NCBI RefSeq assembly: GCF_001659605.2 | Contig: NC_035174.2 | Coordinates: 6,264,389 to 6,328,388 of the forward strand | Reading direction: 5' to 3' | DNA from: Manihot esculenta | Taxonomy: Eukaryota > Streptophyta > Magnoliopsida > Malpighiales > Euphorbiaceae | DNA length: 64,000 nt | Shown: positions 9,876-26,400 of the stretch, piece after piece | How the letters are laid out: the number at the start of each line of letters is the position of its first letter | How positions within the stretch are numbered: position 1 is the stretch's first letter | The notes under the pieces: generated by a model | What the model saw: only the letters and a program-made list of their open reading frames with translations | Database searches by the model: none | Told to the model about the DNA's origin: nothing | Made by a program: the position numbers and the translations under genes

Positions 9876-12800
9876 TTTTTATGCTATCACTGTTAAGTTC
9901 AATTAACAAAGATTGAGAGATGGTGATTGGAAATGAAGAAAAGTTGAGGGGGAGAGAGAATAAGAATTAGGAAGAGAAAGAAGCGATGATAGATGGAGTC
10001 GTGGAGAGACCTGCTTTTGAGGCCTGCTTTTTAGAATTCGCGTTTGCTTTGGCTATGTTTTTTTTTTTTTCAAAATTTCTTTTAAAATAATAATAATAAT
10101 AGGGTGAATTTTGTGGGAGCGGGGAATGTTGCTTTGCGTTGCGATGGTGGGAAATAGAGAGATTCTATTCTCTCTGCTGAAGATTTTACTTTTGTTGGTC
10201 CGAAGCTTTTCGGTTTCTCATCACAATCTCCTTTTGTTAGGTGTTTGTTTTTCGTTATTTATGTCATCGTCTTTCTTTATATTTTATTCTTCTGGTTTAT
10301 TATTATTAATTTGCGGTGCTGCACCAGTACGCGTATCCTGACCCATGTAGCAATCAGGGTGATGGTTTGGATCTTCTGATTTGGCAGGTAGAGTGAGATG
10401 GCCAGGGTTACACGATCTCTTTTTTTTTATTTTCAGAAGCTTACACGAGTATGATGCGAAATGTACGGGTGTAGTGTGGTGTGATGGAATTGGATGCAGG
10501 GGCAATTGAGAAGTAGTTCACCAGTAAACCACAAGGGTCGAGATGCTTCTGCTTGTGCAATGGCACATGATTCCATCTCTCCCTACGATCCTTTCCTTTT
10601 TGACAAAAGCACTCGCATTTTGGGTAAAAATTCTTTTTATTATTATTATTGGGTGTATCCTGTTATATCTATTCCATTGTGGTGATCTACATTATGATTC
10701 TCTTGTCACAACAGTCTCAATTCAAGATCAAAATGCTTCCAACTACAATTGTGTTTAACAAGCTGCTATTTTCTCTTTTTCTTTTAATTTGAATTCCAAC
10801 TCTTAATGAATATTTGCTTATTTATTTTTTAAACTAATAAATTATTTATGATTTGCTTATTTAGAAATGTGGATATGAAGAGAATAGGAAAAAAGAAAAA
10901 AAGAAAAGAAAACTAGTAATGAGGAATTTATTTTTGTTTGATCATCCTCTTTTCTCCTTTTTATGCATACTTTTTGTGTAAAGGTAATTTCGGTATCCTA
11001 TGTGCATCCATTTACTAAAGTTGCATGCTGATTTCATTCCACTTACTTGGAAGATTAACTGAGACACTTGCATATACACACACACACACACACACAAAAC
11101 ATAATAAATAAGAAATTTAAAAATTATCAATTCTGAATTATAAGATTTGTAATGATTTGCTTAATTACTGAGAGCAACCCACTTATCAAACAAAAGAAAA
11201 TCTCATTTGGGACTAGAAATTATATATTTATATATTTATTTGCTGTAGATATAACGATGGCATAAGGTGAGGGAGACTATGTAGCTCAACTTTTTTGGCA
11301 CGCATGTCAAAGAAGCTTCTTCCTGCAAGTGTCAAGTTGAGTCGGAATCGTGTGCCTTTCTTTAAAAGGAGGAGGAAAAAAAATGGTGGATTGCTGGTGT
11401 GGAATCTGATCCTATACTAAAATAAAGTGAAAAATGAAGCGATGCTGTTGTGGATATGGCATATTTTTTGAGTAGGATGGATAGACGAGATCAAAAAGAT
11501 TCTTCTAAACCCAACAATACATATATATTAGCTATAACTATGAACAAAACTATATAACTTTGTTATCTATTGTGGGATTTTGAGCCATTTTCATTTAATT
11601 CAATTATTTCTTTTGTTTTTTCTTATATTACTTGCTGATGTAATTGAAACTGCTATATCAATGAGAGGTTGCTACGTGTAACTGGCGAAATAGAGAAAAT
11701 TGAGGTTGTGCCGTTGTGGGGAGGAGCGAGTTCTATATTTCTAAAGTTTATATCCGTAGCATTAAAAAAATTTACTTTTTTCCTGTTATAATAAGAAGAG
11801 TATCGACTTAAAAAAAAATTAATTAGTTTTAAATTTCAATTTTATTAAAGCCAACACTTAGAAAAAATAAATTTTTAAAAATATTATTATATATATGAAT
11901 AATAAATATTGAAAATTTCATTAAAAAAATAAAAATACTATTTATGATATTATTTAATTAAAATTTATATTAATAAATATAATGTATTTAATTGATTTTA
12001 ATTAAAATGATAATATATGAATTTACTCTTTCAATTGAATCAAACTCAAAATGGTCTATATTTATTAATTAGTTATATTCAAAAGTTGAATATTCATAAT
12101 TTATTATTGTAAAATATATTCTGAATATAACAGTTGTATGTTATTGATGATGAGGATGGAATTGTCCACTCGGTAGTTAATATTGTGCTGTCTTTGGTCC
12201 ACTGCCTACCCTAAGTCTTATTAATTAGCTGTAAAGTATGACTACTGCTTCTATATATATAAAATACTAGCATTTTGTTTTTTAAGTTGTTGTCCTAATT
12301 TTTTATTTTATTAAATGAAAAATATAATAATTATAAAATGAAAATAATAATTAATATAATAAATAACTTTCTTTTAATAGAATAAATGTAACTGGAAAAT
12401 AAATTTATTTTGTGATTGATTAAATTATAAAAAAATAAAATGTGAGATCATGGACGTGTACAATATTATTTCTAATGTTTAAATTAATAAACTAAAAAAT
12501 AAAAGAAATATAATTTTTTTTTTCAAAACTTAAGACTAGTTAAATAAAAATCATGTATTTTTATTTTTGTGATCGTTAATTTTAATAATGTAAAATAACG
12601 AAATTAATTATAATTTTTTTAAAAAATTCAGTTGGTATTGGTTAATTGACAGAAAAGTCTGTCAACCGATTGATTGATGATCTTTTGATTATAAACGAGA
12701 TGAAAATTTGCTGAATTACACCACTCAACAGTAACTTTCGATGAAAATTCTACATTTTCAAGAAAGGACATATCTTGATAAAGAAATGAATATAATTGTG

Positions 12801-13462
12801 TACGTTTGCTTTTTAGATATAACTGTATATTAACTTATAAAATTCTTATTATGTAACTCTATTTTATTGTCACGGTTCATATCTTGTTTTGAGTTTTGTG
12901 GGATGATTATATAATATAAAAATAAAAAATATCATGGTTACCATTTCTCATATATGTATATATATAATTATTATTGCTTTCCAATTAGAAAATTAATACC
13001 ATTGTCTATACATCAACTGTCAACCACCTTTTATTTCCGCCCTTTTTTAATTAAACTGTCATGTTGATTTTTTTATTTTTCTTTGACAAAAAGAAAATTC
13101 CATTAGAGAGAGAAATGGTTCAACACCTGTGGCCCATAACAAAAAAGCTCATGGTCAAAACAATCTGAATTACAGCACACAAAGCTGAAGCTCTAGAGCC
13201 TTAAAAAAAAAAAAAAACAAACACAAACCGAAGTACCCTGGAGCCCAAGAACTCGAATTCAGCTTGATCCATCGACTCAGAATCGAGAGAAAAGCTGAAA
13301 GCAGCCATGCATACTAACTTAATTTATTCATAAAAAAAAAGTAAAATTAAATAATAATGAACTGATCATATAGTTAAATTGAAATATTTGCAAACATACA
13401 TAGAATATGCCAATTATTAACATGTAAATATATAAAATGCCTATAGTCTATAATTAATTTTC
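9876..13462. other. Intergenic, MCTP upstream region and AT-rich spacer
   Basis: Immediately above the MCTP gene is a GA-rich stretch (about 9905-9990), probably 5' UTR. Further out the DNA is AT-rich with homopolymers, TTA/AAT runs (10087-10100, 10637-10648) and an (AC)n microsatellite at 11075-11096. The open frames at 10111-10758 look like chance frames with no family resemblance. Nothing coding is supported. Confidence 0.55.
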
Positions 13463-14234
13463 TCAATAACGAGCTGAATCAAATTTACGAGATACTAAAA
13501 CCCCCAGAGAAAATGCAAACGCTGCAGTCAGCAAAATATCCCTATTCTTCATGAGAATCCCCATTGCCTTTTCTACCACCGAAACTTCATCTTCTTCTCC
13601 CCATTTCTTCACTGTTTCTGTTCCAAATTCATCTACCCTGGAACCTTTCTTCCTCTCTTTCTTCTTTTTTCTCTCTTCTTCTTCTTCTTCTTCATTGGTT
13701 TCTAATTCACTTGCCCTTTCACCGACGCTGGAGGGCTTTTCTTGTTCATTATCTTTCCCAACGCCACCTTCAATATTTTCCCTGATTTCGTTCGTTGCTT
13801 CTTTCCTCTGTACTTTCTTTGGAAGAGTTACATAGAGAATCTCACCGTCAAATTTTCCGGTGATGTTGTCCATGTCTGAGTTTTCTGGCGCTTTAAATGT
13901 CTTCTCAAAAGATATATACTTGTTGTTGTTCACCAGCCTTTCTCCCCTCACCGTTATCTGACCTGATGCATCAACTTGAAGCTTCACTTCCTCCTTCTTA
14001 AAATCTAAAAGTTGCAAAACACTTTACATCAATACAAAGAACAACTGTGCACCAAGATAAACAAGTGGAATCTGAAAATGACGAAAAATGAATACCAGGA
14101 AGATCGACAAGGAGATAATGGCTATTAGAATCCTCGGTCCAAGCAGCAGAAGGTACGAACTCTTGGTATACATGGTTTCGGGAGCGTGTTCTCTCCCCAG
14201 CTTCTCCCCCTTTTCCTCTGATAATATTAGCCAT
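13463..14234 (-). CDS. HSP20-like protein of RESTRICTED TEV MOVEMENT 2 type, tail-anchored
   Basis: Two exons: 14234-14096 and 14004-13463, joined by a GT-AG intron of 91 bp, giving 226 aa. The alpha-crystallin domain spans about residues 18-110 (YQEFVPSAAWTEDSNSHYLLVDLP, splice junction, FKKEEVKLQVDASGQITVRGER, then ILYVTLPKK). A charged linker follows (EEEEEERKKKKERKKG). The C-terminus is a single hydrophobic helix (DILLTAAFAFSLGVLVS) ending in a short basic tail, as in tail-anchored membrane proteins. This layout matches RTM2 and RTM2-like proteins; Arabidopsis RTM2 restricts long-distance movement of potyviruses in phloem and is not heat-induced. Many RTM2-like paralogues have no known function, so virus resistance is not implied here. 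Confidence 0.85.
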
Positions 14235-14320
14235 AGATGAGTTTAGGAGATCGAAACGAACAAATGAAAAGTGCTTTCTATATATTTCTGGACGAGAAAA
14301 CCATGCAGAATTAATCCTCC

Positions 14321-14327
14321 ATATATA
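14321..14327 (-). promoter_or_regulatory. TATA box of the RTM2-like gene
   Basis: TATATAT on the minus strand, about 90 bp upstream of the ATG at 14234, a normal plant spacing. A second TATA-like run lies closer, near 14280. Confidence 0.45.
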
Positions 14328-16589
14328 GAGAAATTGGAGTGTTAATTGCCCCAAGTATTCGTGCTGCTTTAATTATGTTTTACGAAGACATGGAAACGTT
14401 CATACAGCTTTCAATTCGTCTGGGATTATGTTATTCCAAACTTTGGCCTGTTGAAGAGTACGTTCAAGGTTTGGTGTTGCCTTTGTGCAAGCTTTGTAAC
14501 AGTGAAAGAAACTATTCCTTGCTTGTCTTGTGTCCAAAATCCTGTATCAGTGGAATACGTAGACATGAATTCATGCATGACAAATACATTATTGTTTAAG
14601 TCTACCGACTACCAAGGCTCTGTAAAATTAATGCCACTGGAGTATATTTTCCCAACTCTATTCAACTAGAAATTCATCCATCAACATCTTTTAAGGAAAT
14701 TGCTACAAGTTATTCAATAAATTAATGAGAATTTAAAATGTAAGAACACAATTTTGAGTATGCTAAATAAGTGATGTATTCTCAGACAACTGGATGAAAT
14801 CAAGCATGATTTACGCATAAAAGAATTGATTGATCTTTTAGATAATAAATAGTTAAAATTCATATTCTATTAAATTTTTTAATTATATTTTTAGGGTGTA
14901 TAAAAACCATTTTAATTAATAAGTTTTTCTAAGAGCATTGGGTCTTAATATATCTCTTGTTTTAATACCATTCTGAGCAAGTCCTAACCATTTTAACGGG
15001 GAAGTTCAAAAATAAATGATCATAGATTATTGTCTATTTAAGGTGCGTTTTAAAGATATATATTAAAAAAACATTTTAAATTGTAGACTATTTTATAAAA
15101 GTTAATTTATTTATTAATTTACTAATATATCATTATCTAATTGATACTGAAAAAATAAAACAAAAAAAAATGACAGTTCACCAAAAAAAAATCATTAGGC
15201 GGTTTCTGAAAAAAAAAAAAAAAAAAAAACGTTGATCGCTGATTATTTGACCGGAAAAGCCATCACTGCATCAACAAATTAATCGCTTGGTACCAGAGAA
15301 AATAATGGAAAGGGATAGAAAAAGAAAAAAAAAAAAAGAAATAGAATGAGAAAGGAGAGAAAAAGAGAGGACTGAGGAAGAAAATATCTCCAATCCTTTC
15401 CATGTATGCTTAGAATAGGTAGAGTGCTTATTATTATTATTACTTTCAATTTTTGGACGGAGCTTTCCTGTCTATGAACGATAAGGAACTTTTCCTTGAA
15501 ATGTTTTCTCTGTCAGAAGGAAACTTTTCCCTCTGAACAAACATTATCTTTTTCCGCCAATTTGTAAACAGTCAAATAGTCCCAACGGCTTTCAAACTTC
15601 TGGCTTTGAGGGTAACAAGGGTTTATGTCGGGCAGGTTTGGCTTCTAAATCTACAGAAGCTCCTTCAGTTTCTGTGCATGAACATCCTGGTAAAAAAAAT
15701 TGACAATTATAGAGCACGCCAGCTGTGTAAAGCATCAGATTGCCATCCTTCTGCAAATCACTTTTGCCGGTGGCGCCCGCAACTTCAAATTTACATTACC
15801 GGTAAAGAAAACAACGTTACCAGGGGTGCAAGTTTGCATCAGTGGGTTCTGTGAGTTGGGAGATATGTAAAGAACTGGTACTCTTCTTGGAGGCTCTCAT
15901 AAAATTGAACTTCTCCACCATCTCCTATCTTGTCCAGCAAGGGAGGAAGAATTCTAGACTTCCTCTACAGCTAGTGGATTGCTGAGCTTCAGAAGAAGGT
16001 AGTAATTTTCTGCTATTTATCTAATGAGGCGTCATAAAGCTTTCAAATTTGTCATCATGAAATAAGAAGTTGATGACGCGTGTGTTGGGGAACATATTAC
16101 ATATGCAACTAATTTTTTTTAAAAACAGAAAACAATTGTTAATTTATTAACTCTAATAACACATTATCTTTATTTCAAAAATGACCAAGCAATAACAATC
16201 GAAAGCCCATTTTCCTTGTGTGAAAAAAGAATGTTGCTACCTGCTATTCGTTATCCTATCCTTTGAGCTGCATTCCATTCCCAAAAACCAATAAACCACT
16301 ATGACCGAATGTCACAGTCGAAAAGTGATTGCTACTTTGTACACCAGATGATTTCTGGAAGAAAGATGGATGCCAAAATGGTAACTATCAAATTTATGCT
16401 CAGTTCACTTCAGGAAGACTTGGAAATCTGTTCAAGCTATTCTTCTGAAAACAAACCATAATGCAGGAATTTCATCAACACGTCAGTATGATATTTATGA
16501 GTAGAAACGACTAACAAATAGAAGCCCAGACCAATATAATCTTCTAAAGATGCTGCATACGATTAACCATTGTCAGGAATAGTACCTTG
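14328..16589. other. Intergenic, no gene supported
   Basis: Contains several A-runs (15168-15230, 15326-15340), a TTA repeat near 15430, and a less AT-rich patch at about 15590-15990 with broken open frames on both strands. I could not assign the patch to a family. The end nearest 16590 is the ICS 3' flank. Confidence 0.5.
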
Positions 16590-21448
<4,859 letters not shown>

Positions 21449-21534
21449 AAGAAGAAGAGAGGGCGAGAGAGAAATGGATTACAGTTCAGCAGGAAATGAT
21501 ATGGCGTGGGATACCATATGCTCGTTTCTGGCAC

Positions 21535-21540
21535 TTTATA
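21535..21540 (-). promoter_or_regulatory. TATA box of the isochorismate synthase gene
   Basis: TATAAA on the minus strand 87-92 bp upstream of the ICS ATG, followed by GTGCC, giving a predicted 5' UTR of about 60 nt. Confidence 0.55.
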
Positions 21541-23419
21541 TTTGTGAATGAGCTCGGCTGTTATGCTCACACGTAGTAGCATGCTTTTCTTCTCTTGCAA
21601 CTATTTAGCATTTACTACTTTTGTTTTCTACTGGTTCTTAACTCTGAAATTTACCGTAAATGAATTATGCGACATAATTAAAAAATAATATTTTTATATA
21701 TTTGAATTCGATTCAAATTTTATATATAGTGTATTTATTATTTAAATTTATTTATATAAATAATTAATTTAATATAAAAAATATGTTTTATAATAATATT
21801 TATATATTTTTATTTAAAAATTAAAATAAAATTTTTTTAAAAAATATTAAATTTTTTAAATAAAAATTATTAATAAAAAATATTTTTATATAAATTATTA
21901 ATTAAAATATATAAAAATAAATGAATTTAAATTTTATTCGAATAATAATAATTAAATTTAAAATAAATTTAAATAATTTAAATTAATTTTTAATTAAATT
22001 TAAAATAAATTAAAATATTATTAATATAAATTAAATTGGGACTGGAATGTTTTAATTTTGGAGATACTCTACCGTTTACCTTAGTAATTGCAATCACAGA
22101 GTTGAGCACAAGTACCTCTCTGTAGCTGGAGCTATAAAAGCTTCATTTATTGTGAGTTGACCACAAGTACCTCTCCGTAGCTGGAGCTATAAAAGCTTCA
22201 TTTATTGTGGGAAGTGAACAGTGTCCCCGCAGTTCTTGCGCTTGAAACCGAATCGAAAACTGTATTATATGCTAATGAAACTTAAAAAAAAAAAATTAAA
22301 AATTCATACTATAATTGAATCAATTTTATATTTATTCGTCGAAGACTTTTATACTATATAATTAAAAATTATACAAAAGCTAATATAAAAGGCTGATTAA
22401 GAACTATACATAATACAACAATGTCAATATTATTTTCATGCTAATATTATTTTTATGGTTGATTAGATATTAAAATTTAACGTTGTTGTTACTTTTTTAA
22501 AATGAATATGAAAAAAGCTGTAAGTTTATGTATCAAATCAAGATTCACTTCCATTATAGTCCAATTATATCAATTGGAATCTAGTACAGAGGAATGGAAT
22601 ATCATTACACTACGCAACAAAAGCACCAAACAAAAGGCCCAATGCACAGATTTTCCTTGCTTTCCATGGATGATTTAGATGAAGATGATACAGAAGGATA
22701 TGAAGGCAAAAGAGACATGAGTACATAAACATGAGCATATTAGTAATAACAAACAAATATTTCCAAGTAGAATGTGAATATAAGTTATTCAAACACTATC
22801 CATTCCCTGCTAGCTCCTAGTAAATATATTTTGTGTTCCACAATACAGCAACACTAAAATGTTGACAAATCACAACTTTCATGGAGATGTTTACATTATT
22901 CATTGGCTGAAAGATTGCCATCTTAGTTGCCCCTTGAACAAGAAAGGAGTTCAAGTGTAGTGAACTATCTATTATCTAACGATAAAAGTATCTTGCCTCT
23001 TCTAGTATGTATGAATATGATACTAGTCAAGCAGATGAATATAAACAAAGACTGCAAAAATTTCAATGTAAAAATAAAATACATTAATATCTATAATTGT
23101 TTAGTTTACTAATTAGAATTCGGTATTCAGTATCCTACGATATATATATATATTCAAGCATGTGCCTGTACCTTGAGCCTAGGCCCTAGTACCCTTTGCA
23201 CCTCTGTGCCCTTTGATGCTAGCTAGTTTTGCTTCTCTACATGTGCTATTCTAAAACTGTCAATTTCATTTTAACAAGTCATTTTATTTGATGACTCCCA
23301 AAACTGACTTGCATGGTCTAAATTTATGCAAAATGTATTCTTTTCTCCATGATAAACATAAAAAATATCATATAATTTGTATTCAAACTTCTGTGGAAGC
23401 AGAAGATATTAATGTACAC
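21541..23419. other. Intergenic: ICS upstream region and AT-rich spacer
   Basis: From 21660 to 22040 the DNA is almost pure A/T. A 55-bp tandem repeat follows at 22101-22210 (separate entry). The remainder has an AT dinucleotide run at 23143-23152 and short meaningless frames. No further gene seen. Confidence 0.5.
22101..22210 (+). repeat. 55-bp tandem duplication upstream of ICS
   Basis: Two head-to-tail 55-bp copies, 22101-22155 and 22156-22210, differing at about three bases. Each holds GGAGCTATAAAAGCTTC. In copy two a G-to-C change gives TTGACC at 22157-22162, a W-box core. The block lies about 650-760 bp upstream of the ICS ATG. Confidence 0.85.
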
Positions 23420-26400
23420 TTATGCATCATACCAAGGAACTGGCATGGTTTTCTCAGTCTTCCTATGCAGAAATCCAGGTGGATTATCGCCAAAGCTTTC
23501 ATCTTCAGTATCCATATCAACCTTGTAAATTGACACAGGAATGAATTCAATTAAAATGGCTGAATGTATAGATCCCCGATGATAACAATAAGAAGTTTTA
23601 GAAAAAAAATATATATATATATATTTTTTCTGACACCCTGTAATAGAAAAATATACATACTTCTTAGATTAATCTTCTTTCCTATAAATTTCATATACTT
23701 GGGATACACATAAACAGTCACATGCAAAAAATCATAGTTCAGCAGTTTCTTTTTCTTTTTCCTTTTTAAGAAAATGCTTACACTTTTCAGGCAAATTTAG
23801 CTCTTCCACTTTCTACAGATGCATTGCTTCCCCTTTCAATATAGCAAATATCTCACCCCAGGGAGGGATGAATAAACAATCTTAACATTTGTTTCTGATT
23901 GAAAAGATAACATGTACTATGATGTAACAAACAGTGAAAACTGTGTCACTGACAAGCTCCTGTGTTGAAGCAGGAAGCATAGCACTGGTGTGATACTATC
24001 ACAAAACAATAAGCACCAAATATCAGCAGCCATCCATTACAGCTACTATGGTGATAATGATGTTTACCGAGGAGCAAACTGACCAGGACAAATTATTTAT
24101 GCTTTACGAGGACTGAGGAGGCCACGACAAAGAATTCTAACATAAGAAAGTGATACAAAAGAGAACAAATTAATGAATACATATAGGACATTAATATGAT
24201 AAAACACTTAGTTACCTCTTGAATTCCACTTTCCTCTAGGTCATCCCCATTTAACAATGACTGCCACTGTTATGAAGGAGCAACCAAGGGAAAGGGCCAA
24301 AAACACGTGGATCGTATATTCGAGGAAATCAAAAAGGGCACCAGAAAATCAGAATATTCAAAGTTAGTTACAGCAGTACATGGAGCATGAGGTGGGGTTA
24401 TAAAAAAGGAATAAGAGGAATAGAGAGGGCATTGAGTGACTTATCTTGTAATGGGGAGCTGGTGTATATCCTGCTTGGGGAGAATTGTCTCCTGAATTTT
24501 TCTTTTCTACTGAACTTCAATACAGAACATCAATTCTGCTCATTATCTGTATTTCTTCTGTGTGCTTTGGATTTTTACATTAAATTCTAATATCTCTATC
24601 ATTTGGTCCGACCTGCCGGGGAATGACAAATACAAGAATGGATACTCGTGTGGAATTGATAGAGAGGAATTTAACACTATTGGAAGATGGGTTCTCCAAG
24701 CTGAAGACCGACAACGAGCAACTTCATTCTAAACTCTCTTCCATCGGGAGTCTTCTGCATACTTTAGCCAAAGGGAAATCGATTACTGAGGAAGGTGAAG
24801 TGTCCAATCAAACCACACCTGGTCGCTTAGCATCGCTGGTTCAATCGGCGCTGCCAACTTCACCCCTCACTTTGACCGACGATAATATCATGTCAAAGAA
24901 ACTGGATATTCCCACCTTTAATGGGTAGATCCCGTGGGTTGGAGGGCTCGGGCGGAGCAGTATTTTGAATTAAATGGCACCAAACCAGAGCTTCCCATTA
25001 TGATGGCCCTTACTTGCATGGAGCCCTTCATTGGCTTCGCTGGTTGTGAAGATGGCAGTGACATTTTTGCTGCTGCAAGTATCAGAAAATTATGTCCTTT
25101 TTTTGTTTATTATCTTTGCTTTACTTGTAATCTTAGCATGGCATGGTGAAGTATGGCTTAAGTGTTGTTTAGGTGAAAGTATACTAGCTAAGTATGGGAA
25201 AATTACTGCTGCTACAGTATTTTAACATGTGACTAGCAACTTTTTGCTTTTGTTTAAATTTCTGTAATGTTACAGTAATGAATAAGATTTTTCTCTTCAC
25301 TTCTTTGTCCAAAAGCCTACAAATGGTATCAGAGCTCTCTTATATTAGAGGGACAGGTGGAATTGAGAGAAAACAAGTGAGAAAACCCCACCAAAAAACC
25401 TGTTTCAAACAGAAAATGGCTTCAAGCAATGCTGGAGCACTTTCACCACCAGTCTTCAATGGTGACAACTATCAAATTTGGGCTGTGAGAATGAAAGCCT
25501 TGTTGAAAGGCTTAGACTTATGGGAAGCAGTAGAAACAGAAGCTGATCCTCCTCCATTGAGGACCAATCCCACAGTCACACAAATAAAGCACCATGCTGA
25601 AGAAGTGGCAAAGAAATTCAAAGCACTCTCTTATATACACTCAGCTGTGTCTGAGTCAATATTCACACGCATTATGGCATGTGAAACAGGAAAAGAAGCT
25701 TGGGACAAACTTAAAGAGGAGTTTCAAGGCAGTGAAAAAACAAGACAAATGCAGGTCTTGAACCTAAGAAGAGAGTTTGAAGCTTTGAAGATGAAAGAAA
25801 CAGAGAATGTGAAGGAATTCTCTGACAAAGTTTTGAGGGTTGTGAACCAAATCAGGGTCCTTGGTGAAGATCTTCCAGACAAGAGAGTTGTAGAGAAGGT
25901 TCTTGTAAGTCTTCCTGAGAGGTTTGAAGCCAAAATTTCATCTCTTGAAGACTCAAAGGATCTTACACAAATTTCACTAGCAGAGCTTGTTAATGCACTA
26001 CAAGCAACAGAACAAAGAAGGAATTTGAGGCAGGAAGACAATATTGAGGCAGCTCTTGTCATGAAAAGCAAAGAGAAAGTTCATTTCAACTCAAAAGGAA
26101 AAAAGTTTAATGATAGAAGGAATAAAAAAGAAGGTGACAGCAGCAAGAATGCAGAAAGGAGAGGGAAGTTTCCTCCATGTCCAAATTGCAAACAAACTAA
26201 TCATTTGGAGAAATTTTGCTGGTACAAACCTGGTGTTCAATGCAGGTCTTGTAAAAAATTTGGACACATTGAAAACGTTTGCAAGTCAAAGCCAAGCCAA
26301 GAAGAATATCAAGCTCAAACTGTAGAAAGTCAAGAGCAAGATGAGGCAAAGCTCTTTGTTGCAACTTATTGTGCAGCTGAAACCAGCAGTGATTCCTGGC

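Noticed and set aside
9022..9906. 294-codon plus-strand open frame
   Set aside because: It lies entirely antisense to the MCTP coding region; no family features, so a shadow frame.
9868..9909. 14-residue N-terminal extension of the MCTP protein
   Set aside because: It would begin at a TTG; the first in-frame ATG at 9867 fits QUIRKY-type starts.
14339..14669. Overlapping plus-strand frames above the RTM2-like gene
   Set aside because: Short, no family resemblance, and they overlap its promoter.
22101..22210. CRISPR-like array
   Set aside because: Only two head-to-tail copies without spacers in plant nuclear DNA; it is a plain tandem duplication.
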